This document shows positions 8,209 to 15,546 of a stretch of 20,067 nucleotides of DNA, piece after piece. The stretch spans positions 1-20,067 of the IMG/VR virus record IMGVR_UViG_3300042351_000004. The stretch is one strand, 5' to 3'. This stretch comes from a virus. Each line of letters starts with the position of its first letter. Position 1 is the first letter of the stretch. Under the pieces are notes generated by a model. That model saw only the letters and a list, made by a program, of their open reading frames with translations, did no database searches and was not told where the DNA came from. The translations under genes and the position numbers were made by a program.

Positions 8209-10794
8209 ATGGCAAATACAATTAGAATTAGAAGAAGTACAGGATCCACTGCCCCAGGAACGCTTACTAATGCTGAATTAGCGTTTACCGAAACAACCAA
8301 GATACTGTATATTGGTACTGGTATTTCGTCGGGAGTAACTGCAGCACAAATCCATGCAATAGGTGGAATTGGTGCTTTTGTTTCTCTTGGAAGTGATGCA
8401 CAAACTATTGCAGGTGTTAAGACATTCTCTGGTGCTATTGCATTGGGAACCCCAGGATCTGGAACTCTTAGTAACTGTACTGGTCTTTCATTAACAACAG
8501 GTGTATCTGGTATTCTTCCTGTTGCTAATGGTGGTACTGGTTCATCTAGTGGCATTAGTTTAACAACTGGTGTCAGTGGTATTCTTCCTATTGCTAATGG
8601 TGGTACTGGTTCAGCAAGTGGTGTAGATTTATCTAACGCAACTGTTTTCAGTATACTTCCACAATCAAAAGGTGGTACTGGTTTTAGTACGTTTGCTGGT
8701 GCAGGACTTGCTACCACAGCAAGTCCAACTTTTACTGGAACGTTAAATTGCGCAGCACTTACGTCTTCTGGTAATATTATTGTTGGTGGTACTCTTACTT
8801 TATCGGGTCCTCCAACTACTGATCTACACGCAGCTACTAAAGCTTATGTAGACGCTACGGCGCAAGGAATAGATGTAAGAGCTTCTTGCCGAGTTGCATC
8901 TACTACAAACATTGTATTGGCTACAGGAGGAACACAAACTGTAGACGGAGTAGTAACTGTTGCTGGAAATAGAGTATTAGTAAAAGACCAAACTGCATCC
9001 GCAGAGAATGGTATATATGTAGTTGCTGCTGGAGCATGGACTAGAGCTACAGATGCTGATAGTTCTGTAGAAGTTACTGCAGGTATGTTTACATTTGTTA
9101 CTGAAGGTACTGCGAATGCTGACACTGGGTGGGTATTAACTACTAATGACGTTATTACTCTAGGGACAACTGGTTTAGCTTTTTCACAGTTCTCTGGAGC
9201 TGGTGCAGTTGTTGCAGGTAACGGTTTAACTAAAACAGGAAATACTTTAGATGTTGGTACAGTTAGTTCTGATCGCATTGTTGTAAATGCAGATAATATA
9301 GATCTTGGACAACCTACAATCACCAATGGCACTGGTACCGCTGGTATTAGCTTTATTCAAGCACAAACCGTTGATAGTTATGGAAGAACTACTAGCAAGA
9401 CAACAGCTGACGTTAGAGCTGCCACAACTTCAGTGACAGGAATAACTTCACTGACGGACTCAACTAGCTCTACCTCCACAACCACAGCAGCTACTCCGAA
9501 TTCTGTTAAGTCCGCATATGACATAGGAGCTGCAGCACTGCCTAAGGCAGGCGGTACTATGACTGGTAAAGTTACAACGGGAGCAGGTGGTGCATCTTAT
9601 GCAAGTTTGTTGTTGGGAGTATCTGCTGCTGATCCATCACCTCTAACTTCTGGTGACTTGTGGAATAACACAGGTTCAATTAAATTCTATAATGGCTCTG
9701 CTACTAAGACTGTAGCTTTCTTAGATTCTACTAGTACAGGTACTTGGAATGGAGCTGTTATTGCTGGACAATATGGTGGCACAGGTATTGCAAATACAGG
9801 TAAAACAATAACTCTTGGTGGTAATTTAATTACATTAGGATCATTTGTTACTACTGTTACCGTATCTGGTACTACAACTGTTACGCTACCCCTGACAGGT
9901 ACTTTAGTAACGCTAGATGGTGCTGAAACACTCACCCAAAAAACTCTTACTACACCAAAAATAGCACAGATTAATGATACAAATGGTCTTGCTGTCTTGA
10001 AAACTGCTGCTATTGCTTCTGCGGTAAATCAAGTTACCATTACAAACAATATAACAGCACAAGCTCCTCACGTTTCTGCAACGGGAACTGATACAAACAT
10101 CAGTTTGCATCTTGCTCCAAAAGGAACAGGAAAATATGTTGTTGTTGAAAACGGCGCAGACGGAACAAAACAAATTGCTATTGGAGTAGCAGGAGCAACC
10201 ACAGCAACGACAACATATTTTAATGCAGCACAGACTGTTGATAGAACTATTACTCTGCCAGATGCAACAGATACTCTTGTGGGTAAAGCAACTACTGATA
10301 CCTTAACCAATAAATCAATTGCTGCTAATACTTCTGGAAATACTATTACTGGTTTAACTAATACTAATTTATCAGGTACTGCTGGTATTACTAATGCAAA
10401 CTTAGCAAACAGTTCAGTTACTATTGGTAGCACAGCAGTGTCTCTTGGTGCAACTGTTTCTACTTTTGCAGGTTTAACATCAGTAACTTCTACTGGCTTT
10501 ACTGGTGCTTTAACAGGTAACGCATCCACTGCTACAACCTTAGCAACTACTAGAGGAATTTATGGTAATAACTTTAATGGTTCTGCAAACCTTACTCAAG
10601 TAATTGCAGGAACTTATGGTGGTACTGGTGTTAATAACGGTGCCAATACTATTACTGTTGCAGGTAACGTATCACACGCTGGTTCCGCATTTACGCAAAC
10701 ATTCACAGCAACAGCTAATACAAGTGTTACACTACCAACTTCTGGTACTTTATTAAGTGACGGAAGTACTATTGATGGCGGCACTTATACTTGA
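8209..10794 (+). CDS. Large repeat-rich tail fibre protein
   Basis: This 861-residue fibre is very rich in Thr, Gly, Ala, Ser and Val. It starts with a docking-type module, MANTIRIRRSTGSTAPGTLT. It then has tandem GGTG repeats (two 23-residue units at residues 95-140 plus a diverged third). The block AATKAYVD at residues 208-215, followed by NRVLVKDQTASAENGIYVV around residues 252-272 and AWTRATDAD, is a well-known fibre domain of many phages. Two 55-residue modules starting VIAGQYGGTG and VIAGTYGGTG occupy residues 517-571 and 798-852. Between them lies a LTQKTLTTPKI-type segment. It most likely forms a long trimeric shaft for host contact. A good ribosome site, AAAGGAAAAT, precedes the ATG. 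No peptidase or lyase domain is recognisable. Confidence 0.85.
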   Translation: MANTIRIRRSTGSTAPGTLTNAELAFTETTKILYIGTGISSGVTAAQIHAIGGIGAFVSLGSDAQTIAGVKTFSGAIALGTPGSGTLSNCTGLSLTTGVSGILPVANGGTGSSSGISLTTGVSGILPIANGGTGSASGVDLSNATVFSILPQSKGGTGFSTFAGAGLATTASPTFTGTLNCAALTSSGNIIVGGTLTLSGPPTTDLHAATKAYVDATAQGIDVRASCRVASTTNIVLATGGTQTVDGVVTVAGNRVLVKDQTASAENGIYVVAAGAWTRATDADSSVEVTAGMFTFVTEGTANADTGWVLTTNDVITLGTTGLAFSQFSGAGAVVAGNGLTKTGNTLDVGTVSSDRIVVNADNIDLGQPTITNGTGTAGISFIQAQTVDSYGRTTSKTTADVRAATTSVTGITSLTDSTSSTSTTTAATPNSVKSAYDIGAAALPKAGGTMTGKVTTGAGGASYASLLLGVSAADPSPLTSGDLWNNTGSIKFYNGSATKTVAFLDSTSTGTWNGAVIAGQYGGTGIANTGKTITLGGNLITLGSFVTTVTVSGTTTVTLPLTGTLVTLDGAETLTQKTLTTPKIAQINDTNGLAVLKTAAIASAVNQVTITNNITAQAPHVSATGTDTNISLHLAPKGTGKYVVVENGADGTKQIAIGVAGATTATTTYFNAAQTVDRTITLPDATDTLVGKATTDTLTNKSIAANTSGNTITGLTNTNLSGTAGITNANLANSSVTIGSTAVSLGATVSTFAGLTSVTSTGFTGALTGNASTATTLATTRGIYGNNFNGSANLTQVIAGTYGGTGVNNGANTITVAGNVSHAGSAFTQTFTATANTSVTLPTSGTLLSDGSTIDGGTYT
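8491..8628 (+). repeat. Tandem 69-bp repeat, two copies, in the large fibre gene
   Basis: Two adjacent in-frame 69-bp units (8491-8559 and 8560-8628) encode 23 residues each, beginning LTTGVSGILP and containing ANGGTGS. They differ at a few codons only. A third, diverged unit follows with SILPQSKGGTG. Such units are typical fibre shaft repeats and can change number by recombination. Confidence 0.9.
9757..9921 (+). repeat. Dispersed 165-bp fibre module, copy 1 (copy 2 at 10600-10764)
   Basis: This segment and 10600-10764 encode 55-residue modules of exactly equal length. Both start VIAG-YGGTG, have TIT-GGN or TIT-AGN in the middle, and end in TLP-TGTL or TLP-SGTL followed by DG. They are diverged in DNA sequence, so the duplication is old, or the modules are independent members of a common fibre domain family. 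Confidence 0.8.
10600..10764 (+). repeat. Dispersed 165-bp fibre module, copy 2
   Basis: This is the second copy of the 55-residue module described at 9757-9921. It ends only ten codons before the stop of the fibre gene, so the C-terminus of the protein is formed by this shaft-type module and not by an evident receptor-binding tip. Confidence 0.8.
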
Positions 10795-10812
10795 GATAAA
10801 CGGAGATAAAAC

Positions 10813-12621
10813 ATGGCTAATACAATACAACACAAAAGAAGTTCAACAGCAACTACAATTCCCACATCTGGTCAATTATTAGCAGGAGAACTTGCTGTTA
10901 ATACAGCCGATGGAAAATTGTTTCTTAAAAAAGACAATAACTCAATTGTACAAATTGGAACTGTTGCGTCAGGTTCATCGGGTCAAGTGCAGTTTAACAG
11001 TAGTGGAACTTTTGCTGCTGATGCTGGATTAGTATACAGCAATGGCACTGCAGGATATGAAGAATTACAGGTTGGCAGTGGAGCAACAAGATTCCTAACA
11101 ATACTCGGTAGAGTTGCAACAGGAGGCGCAGGATCTGCAATACAACCAAATAATGCGCTAGACATTGAATCGGTAGGCGGTAGTGAAATTACAATCGGGG
11201 ATGCATCTGGCACTTATGACGGGACAAAAATTGTCGTTGGTTCAACAGACATTTCGTTGAGTGCATCAACAATCCACATTGATGGAGTAATTACAGGCTC
11301 AAACACAACCGCATCGACATCATCAGCGACAGGTGCGCTGATCGTTTCAGGTGGTGTTGGCGTTGCGAAGGATTCACACATCAACAGTCAACGCATCGGC
11401 GTTGGGCTTTTGCAGAACACCACAAACTTAGCAGTCGGTGCAAATACTCTTGCTGCAACAATCACAGGCGGCATAAACAACACGGCGATTGGATCGGGAT
11501 GCGGTAGCGGCATCACGAGTGGCAGCCAAAATACTTTTCTCGGCTATGCGGTCGGAACGCTTGTGACAACAGGTGCGGGAAATTGCTCAATCGGATACGC
11601 ATCTCTGAATCAAAATATTGGTGGAAATTACAACACAGCGATGGGCTATGGTGCTCTGCAAAACACGACCGCAAGCAACAATACGGCAGTCGGTATTGCA
11701 GCACTTCAGAACATTACGACAGGTGCGCTTAATACTGCAGTCGGTCGTGAAGCGGGATGTTTTCAAGCGGACGGTACGACCGCACTAACAACCGCAAACA
11801 ACTCGGTCTATCTCGGTCGTGACACACGGGGAACGCAAAGCGATTCTAACTCTGTTGTCATTGGATATCAAGCCATTGGTCTCGGCGCAAACACGACGGT
11901 GCTTGGAAATTCATCCACGACCGCTGCAACTGTCTACGGAGTACTGACCCCTAGTAAGGGGCTACTTGCACCAGCAGGAACAACTGCGATTGCTCCCATT
12001 AAGTTACAAAGCGGAACAAATCTGACAACACCAACTTCAGGCGTAGTTGAGTTTGACGGAAAGGCTATGTACGGTACTGTTGCAAGCGGTCGAGGTTTAA
12101 TACCAACCGAACAATTTTCAATTATCACAACAACTAAAAGCTTAACTAGTTCTACTGCTGCTCAAAATATTTTTGATACACCAGAAGATACAATTACACT
12201 TGCTCTTGACACGGCGTATTCCTTTGAGGGCTTTTTCAGTATTGTGAGTGGGACGACCAGCCACACAACAGCCATTACGTTGGTGGATGCTACGGCTGGA
12301 TCAGAAAATATAAGTTGGCGTTGGATGGCTATGGGGCATAGTTCAGCTGCTGGAACTGTTATTAGAACGCAAGACACCGTTGTTTTTACTACTAATGGTG
12401 GAGTAATCACTGCATCCTCAACTAGTGCGCTTACAACAATATGGTGTCGAGGAGTTGTAATTGTTACATCTGCGGGTGCAACACCAATAGCAAGAAATAT
12501 TGTTCCAAAAATAACTTTTTCTGCTGCCCCTACTAATACAAATCAAGTCGCTGTAGGTTCGTTTATTCGGTTTGTTCCTCTTGGTTCAAACTTAGTAAAA
12601 AGCGTAGGACCTTGGTCTTAA
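10813..12621 (+). CDS. Tail fibre protein with YadA-like head repeats
   Basis: This 602-residue protein starts with MANTIQHKRSS and GQLLAGELAVNTADGKLFL, a docking-type module related to that of the preceding fibre. The strand motif QVQFNSSGTF follows. Residues 222-316 hold repeats of about 15-25 residues with the core NTA(I/M/V)G plus a GY-ALQN spacer, like the stalk-head repeats of YadA-type trimeric adhesins, which form left-handed beta-rolls. The C-terminal part, from about residue 434, looks like a globular beta-sandwich (FSIITTTKSL, SFEGFFSIVSG, FIRFVPLGSN) and probably forms the receptor-binding tip. A ribosome site CGGAGA lies 8 bases before the ATG. The DNA from about 11100 to 11950 is clearly richer in G+C than its surroundings (see findings), which suggests that the head-repeat part was acquired separately. 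Confidence 0.85.
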   Translation: MANTIQHKRSSTATTIPTSGQLLAGELAVNTADGKLFLKKDNNSIVQIGTVASGSSGQVQFNSSGTFAADAGLVYSNGTAGYEELQVGSGATRFLTILGRVATGGAGSAIQPNNALDIESVGGSEITIGDASGTYDGTKIVVGSTDISLSASTIHIDGVITGSNTTASTSSATGALIVSGGVGVAKDSHINSQRIGVGLLQNTTNLAVGANTLAATITGGINNTAIGSGCGSGITSGSQNTFLGYAVGTLVTTGAGNCSIGYASLNQNIGGNYNTAMGYGALQNTTASNNTAVGIAALQNITTGALNTAVGREAGCFQADGTTALTTANNSVYLGRDTRGTQSDSNSVVIGYQAIGLGANTTVLGNSSTTAATVYGVLTPSKGLLAPAGTTAIAPIKLQSGTNLTTPTSGVVEFDGKAMYGTVASGRGLIPTEQFSIITTTKSLTSSTAAQNIFDTPEDTITLALDTAYSFEGFFSIVSGTTSHTTAITLVDATAGSENISWRWMAMGHSSAAGTVIRTQDTVVFTTNGGVITASSTSALTTIWCRGVVIVTSAGATPIARNIVPKITFSAAPTNTNQVAVGSFIRFVPLGSNLVKSVGPWS

Positions 12622-12654
12622 TTTAACATAAACTAACAAAAGAAATAAAAAAAT

Positions 12655-12939
12655 ATGACCGTTGATCCAAGTATTGCCATTGTCATTGATTCAACTCTAC
12701 GATCTCCTGAACAGATTGCACAGGACATCAAAGCATCTTATGACTCAGTCAATCTCATCAATCAGATTGTTGCTGATGATCAACACAGCGACGAGGTACA
12801 CAATACCGTAATACGAAACGTGATCCACCTTCGTTCTTGTTTCACACTAGAGCACATCATAGAAAACGCAACGACCGAAGACAAGATCGCATTTGCAGAT
12901 GCTGCGACACTTGGTGATACTTTTTTAATTAACAACTAA
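12655..12939 (+). CDS. Small protein of unknown function between fibre genes
   Basis: This 94-residue acidic protein has no recognised domain. It begins MTVDPSIAIVIDST and looks largely helical (SPEQIAQDIKASYDSVNLIN, then TVIRNVIHLRSCF), with no signal peptide or membrane segment. Size, charge and position between two fibre genes would suit a fibre chaperone or a small baseplate-like subunit, but nothing in the sequence proves that. The upstream AAAGAAA is a poor ribosome site. Its middle part uses more G+C-rich codons than the flanking spacers, similar to the GC-rich patch in the fibre before it, so it may have travelled with that segment. Confidence 0.6.
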   Translation: MTVDPSIAIVIDSTLRSPEQIAQDIKASYDSVNLINQIVADDQHSDEVHNTVIRNVIHLRSCFTLEHIIENATTEDKIAFADAATLGDTFLINN

Positions 12940-12953
12940 CACAAGAAAATAAA

Positions 12954-14366
12954 ATGACATATACAAACACACCTATAGTAGTCAGTCAACAAACCACTGG
13001 TTATACTTCTGGAAACATTCCATACTCCAGTATTGTTTTAATTCCAAGTATTCCACACGCAGCTCAACTAGAGGTTGAAAGAATTTTTACACAAGATAGA
13101 GATGGAAGTACAGCAACTCTATTGGCTTTCTTAGCAGACCCAGCTGTTACTACTGCTCAAAAGAAAGCTGTGTTTCTTATCCCCATCAGTCGTTGTACCT
13201 TGGATTCTATTACAAGTAACATCACAGCAATCGACTTACCTGCTTCAGGAGCTACTATTTATAATTATGTAGTAATAACCCCAACCCCTACTACTTATAC
13301 TATAAAGGTACCAGCTTTAAGCAGCTCTACAGTTACAGTACGTCGTAAAACCGTATCAAATGAACCATTTGTAAACTGGCAAGCAGGAAGTCGTCTTACC
13401 AGTAAACAGTTAAACTTAGCAACAACTCAATCGTTATATCTTATACAAGAAGCTTTAGAAAAGATTGGTACATCTGTAACAATTGAAACAACACAGATTA
13501 CAGCTGCCAGTCTATCAGATAATTCTGTAACCAATTCTGCTATTGCAAGCAATGCTGTGACAACTGCTAAGATTGCAGACAATGCTGTTACTACAGCTAA
13601 GATTGCAGACAATGCTATTACAACAGCTAAAATTATTGATGTAAATGTTACGACAGCTAAGCTTGCAGATAATTCTGTAACCTCAGCAAAGATTGCCGAT
13701 GCTAATGTTACAACTGCTAAGATTGCCGATGCTAATGTTACAACTGTTAAGATTGCAGATAGTAGTGTTACAACTGCTAAGATTGCCGACAGTGCTGTTA
13801 CATCTGCTAAAATTTTAGATGGTACTATTGTAAATGCAGCTATAAGTGCAACTGCTGGCATTGTTGATACAAAGCTATCTACTATTTCTACTGCTGGTAA
13901 AGTAGCTAATAGTGCAACTACAGCTGTGACTGCAGCTACTGCTGATACTATTGTGTTGCGAGGAACTAGTGGAGCTGTTACAACAGGTCTTTTAACCGCA
14001 TCATCAATTTCAACTTCAGGAAATCTTTTATTTAACAGTGGGTTTGGGTCTGCTGCGGTTGGTTATGGATGTCGTGCGTGGGTAAATTTTAATGGTACAG
14101 GAACGATTGCTATAAAAGCAAGTGGTAATGTAAGTTCAATTGGTGATAATGGTGCGGGTGATTACACAGTAAATTTTACCACATCTATGTCCGATGCTAA
14201 TTATTGTATAGCAACTTCTGGTGCTCGCACTGCTGCCGAAATTCAAGTAATTGGTGTTGATTACACAAACTCTACAAAAACGGCATCGGCTGTTCGGCTA
14301 GGCGCAAAGTTAATAGGACTTGCTAGATCAGATTCTGCCGAATGTAATGTAGCTATCTTCCGTTAA
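12954..14366 (+). CDS. Tail fibre with T7 gp17-like N-terminus
   Basis: This 470-residue fibre has three parts. Residues 1-170 resemble the tail-attachment domain of T7 gp17: a strand-rich start, VTVRRKTVSNEPFVNW, then GSRLTSKQLNLATTQSLYLI and QEAL, comparable to the LRRVTS...FTDGSILRAYDLN...HVAEEA region of T7. Residues 190-289 are ten 10-residue repeats of the pattern (N/S/A)xVTTAKIAD, a typical shaft. The C-terminal 100 residues begin with AWVNFNGTGTIAIKASGNVS and contain DYTVNFTTSMSDANY, a domain common at the ends of phage fibres. It is probably the fibre that binds tail tubular A/B directly, with the other fibres attached to it or beside it. The start has only a weak AAGAAAA ribosome site, 15 bases after the preceding stop. 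Confidence 0.88.
   Translation: MTYTNTPIVVSQQTTGYTSGNIPYSSIVLIPSIPHAAQLEVERIFTQDRDGSTATLLAFLADPAVTTAQKKAVFLIPISRCTLDSITSNITAIDLPASGATIYNYVVITPTPTTYTIKVPALSSSTVTVRRKTVSNEPFVNWQAGSRLTSKQLNLATTQSLYLIQEALEKIGTSVTIETTQITAASLSDNSVTNSAIASNAVTTAKIADNAVTTAKIADNAITTAKIIDVNVTTAKLADNSVTSAKIADANVTTAKIADANVTTVKIADSSVTTAKIADSAVTSAKILDGTIVNAAISATAGIVDTKLSTISTAGKVANSATTAVTAATADTIVLRGTSGAVTTGLLTASSISTSGNLLFNSGFGSAAVGYGCRAWVNFNGTGTIAIKASGNVSSIGDNGAGDYTVNFTTSMSDANYCIATSGARTAAEIQVIGVDYTNSTKTASAVRLGAKLIGLARSDSAECNVAIFR
13521..13820 (+). repeat. Ten 30-bp tandem repeats in the gp17-like fibre gene
   Basis: Ten consecutive 30-bp units stay in frame and encode 10-residue units such as NAVTTAKIAD. The units differ by point changes; units 2 and 3 (13551-13610) are nearly identical, as are units 7 and 8 (13701-13760). 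An eleventh degenerate unit (GTIVNAAISA) follows. The array is a coding minisatellite that forms a fibre shaft. Confidence 0.95.
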
Positions 14367-14383
14367 TTTAAAAGGAACAAACA

Positions 14384-14584
14384 ATGAACAAACGAATTAT
14401 ATATCCAACAGACGAAGGAACAGTATCTATTATTATTCCGTCACCAGAGTGGTTGCAAACTCACACAATTGAAGAACTTGCAGCAAAAGATGTTCCTGCT
14501 GGCAAGCCGTATAAAATTGTAGATGTATCTGAAATTCCAACAGATCGCACATTTAGAAACGCATGGGAGTACACAGCATTATGA
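14384..14584 (+). CDS. Small conserved phage protein after the fibre genes
   Basis: This 66-residue protein has the pattern MNKRIIYPTDEGTVSIIIPS, an EELAAKDVPAGKPYKIVD core and DRTFRNAWEY at the end. I recognise this pattern from small proteins encoded next to tail fibre genes in various phages, whose function is not known to me. The core KDVPAGxPYxIVD and the closing RTFRNAWE are the family-like parts. AAAGGA lies 8 bases before the ATG. The stop overlaps the next start (ATGA at 14581-14584), so both are translated together, as expected for a pair of fibre accessory proteins. Confidence 0.7.
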   Translation: MNKRIIYPTDEGTVSIIIPSPEWLQTHTIEELAAKDVPAGKPYKIVDVSEIPTDRTFRNAWEYTAL

Positions 14585-14808
14585 GTATTATTATAAACTT
14601 TGAAAAAGCACAAGAAATTACAAAAATAAGATTAAGAACTGAACGAACACCTTTGTTAATAGAGCAAGATATTTTATTTCAACGTGCATTAGAAACAGGA
14701 GCAAGCACAATAGATATTATAGCAGAAAAACAGCGATTAAGAAACATAACAAATTTAGTAAATGAAGCCACAACTTTAAATCAACTTAAAACACTAACAA
14801 GCTACTAG
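14581..14808 (+). CDS. Small protein, possibly a tail fibre assembly chaperone
   Basis: This protein has 75 residues when started at the ATG at 14581, which overlaps the preceding stop as ATGA; the in-frame ATG at 14563 would add six residues overlapping the upstream gene and has no better ribosome site. The protein is helical and charged: FEKAQEITKIRLRTERTPLL, then EQDILFQRALETG, EKQRLRNI and TTLNQLKTL. The order (Arg-rich helix, Leu/Asp turn, KQRLRNIT, short terminal helix) resembles the C-terminal domain of tail fibre assembly proteins, which typically carry a LRD or LRN motif. This is an inference from pattern and place only. Confidence 0.55.
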   Translation: MSIIINFEKAQEITKIRLRTERTPLLIEQDILFQRALETGASTIDIIAEKQRLRNITNLVNEATTLNQLKTLTSY

Positions 14809-14830
14809 ATAATAAACCTTAATTATAACT

Positions 14831-15112
14831 ATGACAAACAATAACACTAATAAACCCTTCTCTCCATCTATAGCTTTGCAGTGGTTACAACTAATTGTAT
14901 TAACAATAGGAGTAGCTGGTTTTTTTACTGTGTTAGGCGGTAAAAATGAAACAATAAATAGAACAACATCAGACCTCAGTGAACTAAAAAACATTGTGCA
15001 AGATCTTGTAAAAAGTCAAATTACATTTGCTGTGAATGATGGAAGACATCAAGAAATGTTAGATGATCTTCGTATAAGAGTGTTTGATTTAGAGAAAAGG
15101 AGTATTCGATAA
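14831..15112 (+). CDS. Membrane-anchored coiled-coil protein (holin or inner-membrane spanin candidate)
   Basis: This 93-residue protein has one membrane segment (about residues 17-37, LQWLQLIVLTIGVAGFFTVL) after a short polar N-terminus, followed by a charged helical region (residues 43-93) with heptad-like spacing of Leu, Ile and Val. The topology is that of an inner-membrane spanin subunit (N-in, coiled coil in the periplasm) or a small single-span holin. T7 gp18.5 spanin is longer (143 residues). No ribosome site is visible before the ATG; the 22-base gap is AT-rich. The stop overlaps the next ATG (TAATG), starting a chain of coupled genes that runs to TerS. Confidence 0.6.
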   Translation: MTNNNTNKPFSPSIALQWLQLIVLTIGVAGFFTVLGGKNETINRTTSDLSELKNIVQDLVKSQITFAVNDGRHQEMLDDLRIRVFDLEKRSIR

Positions 15113-15546
15113 TGCCATTAGAGTTAATCAGTTTGTTAGGTGGTGGTTTAGCTGGGTTTGTCTTTCGATACCTTGCTCAACGAGCATCAGATCAAAAGGA
15201 AATGTTTGTTCAACTACTTGCAGTCAATAAACAAACAACCGAGAACCAAGACAAGGCAGCCCTCAGGGTTCCATTAGATGTTGGTAAGGTTGTCCGTCAG
15301 ACCATTGTGTTGGTTGTGTTGTTTGGAACCATTGTGGCTCCATTTGTATTGCCTTTCTTTGGGGTCCCTACCTTTGTAGAAGTCGATACAGTTAACCCAG
15401 AAGGTTTGTTTGGTATCATTCCCCAATACAGCCGTAAGGTTTTTGTTGAGGTGAATGGGTTTCTTTACACGTCTGAGAATCGTCAAATCTTGGTATCCCT
15501 AGTGGGCTTTTACTTTGGAACCGCAGCAGCAGGAAATAAATCATGA
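15112..15546 (+). CDS. Membrane protein, candidate holin
   Basis: This is a 144-residue membrane protein. Residues 5-21 (Gly-rich SLLGGGLAGFVFRYLAQ) form a short hydrophobic or amphipathic helix, a polar stretch follows, residues 62-84 are a strong membrane segment (RQTIVLVVLFGTIVAPFVL), and residues 126-141 (ILVSLVGFYFGTAAAG) form a third. The short Gly-rich N-terminal segment followed by charged Arg/Gln/Lys, and a terminal FYFG segment, recall small membrane proteins in lysis regions of other phages that are often annotated as holins. No enzymatic motif is present. It overlaps both neighbours by 1-4 bases. Holin is the best guess; a head-associated membrane factor cannot be excluded. Confidence 0.55.
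   Translation: MPLELISLLGGGLAGFVFRYLAQRASDQKEMFVQLLAVNKQTTENQDKAALRVPLDVGKVVRQTIVLVVLFGTIVAPFVLPFFGVPTFVEVDTVNPEGLFGIIPQYSRKVFVEVNGFLYTSENRQILVSLVGFYFGTAAAGNKS

Noticed and set aside
8196-9332. Minus-strand open frames of 173 and 162 codons under the large fibre gene
   Set aside because: Both are antisense to a well-supported fibre gene with Thr/Gly/Ala codons that rarely give antisense stops. No start signals or recognisable product.
13521-13820. CRISPR array
   Set aside because: The 30-bp units are contiguous without spacers, remain in frame within a fibre gene and encode a known shaft repeat.
13427-13861. Minus-strand open frame of 144 codons over the fibre repeats
   Set aside because: It is the mirror of the 30-bp repeats, which keep the opposite frame free of stops. 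It has no ribosome site and gives a low-complexity product.
10813-14366. Diversity-generating retroelement acting on a fibre tip
   Set aside because: No reverse transcriptase, no template-variable repeat pair with adenine-specific changes and no lectin-type C-terminus is visible in the window.
14563-14565. ATG at 14563 as start of the small chaperone-like gene
   Set aside because: The ATG at 14581 overlaps the preceding stop as ATGA, the pattern used by the neighbouring genes, and needs no extra overlap.
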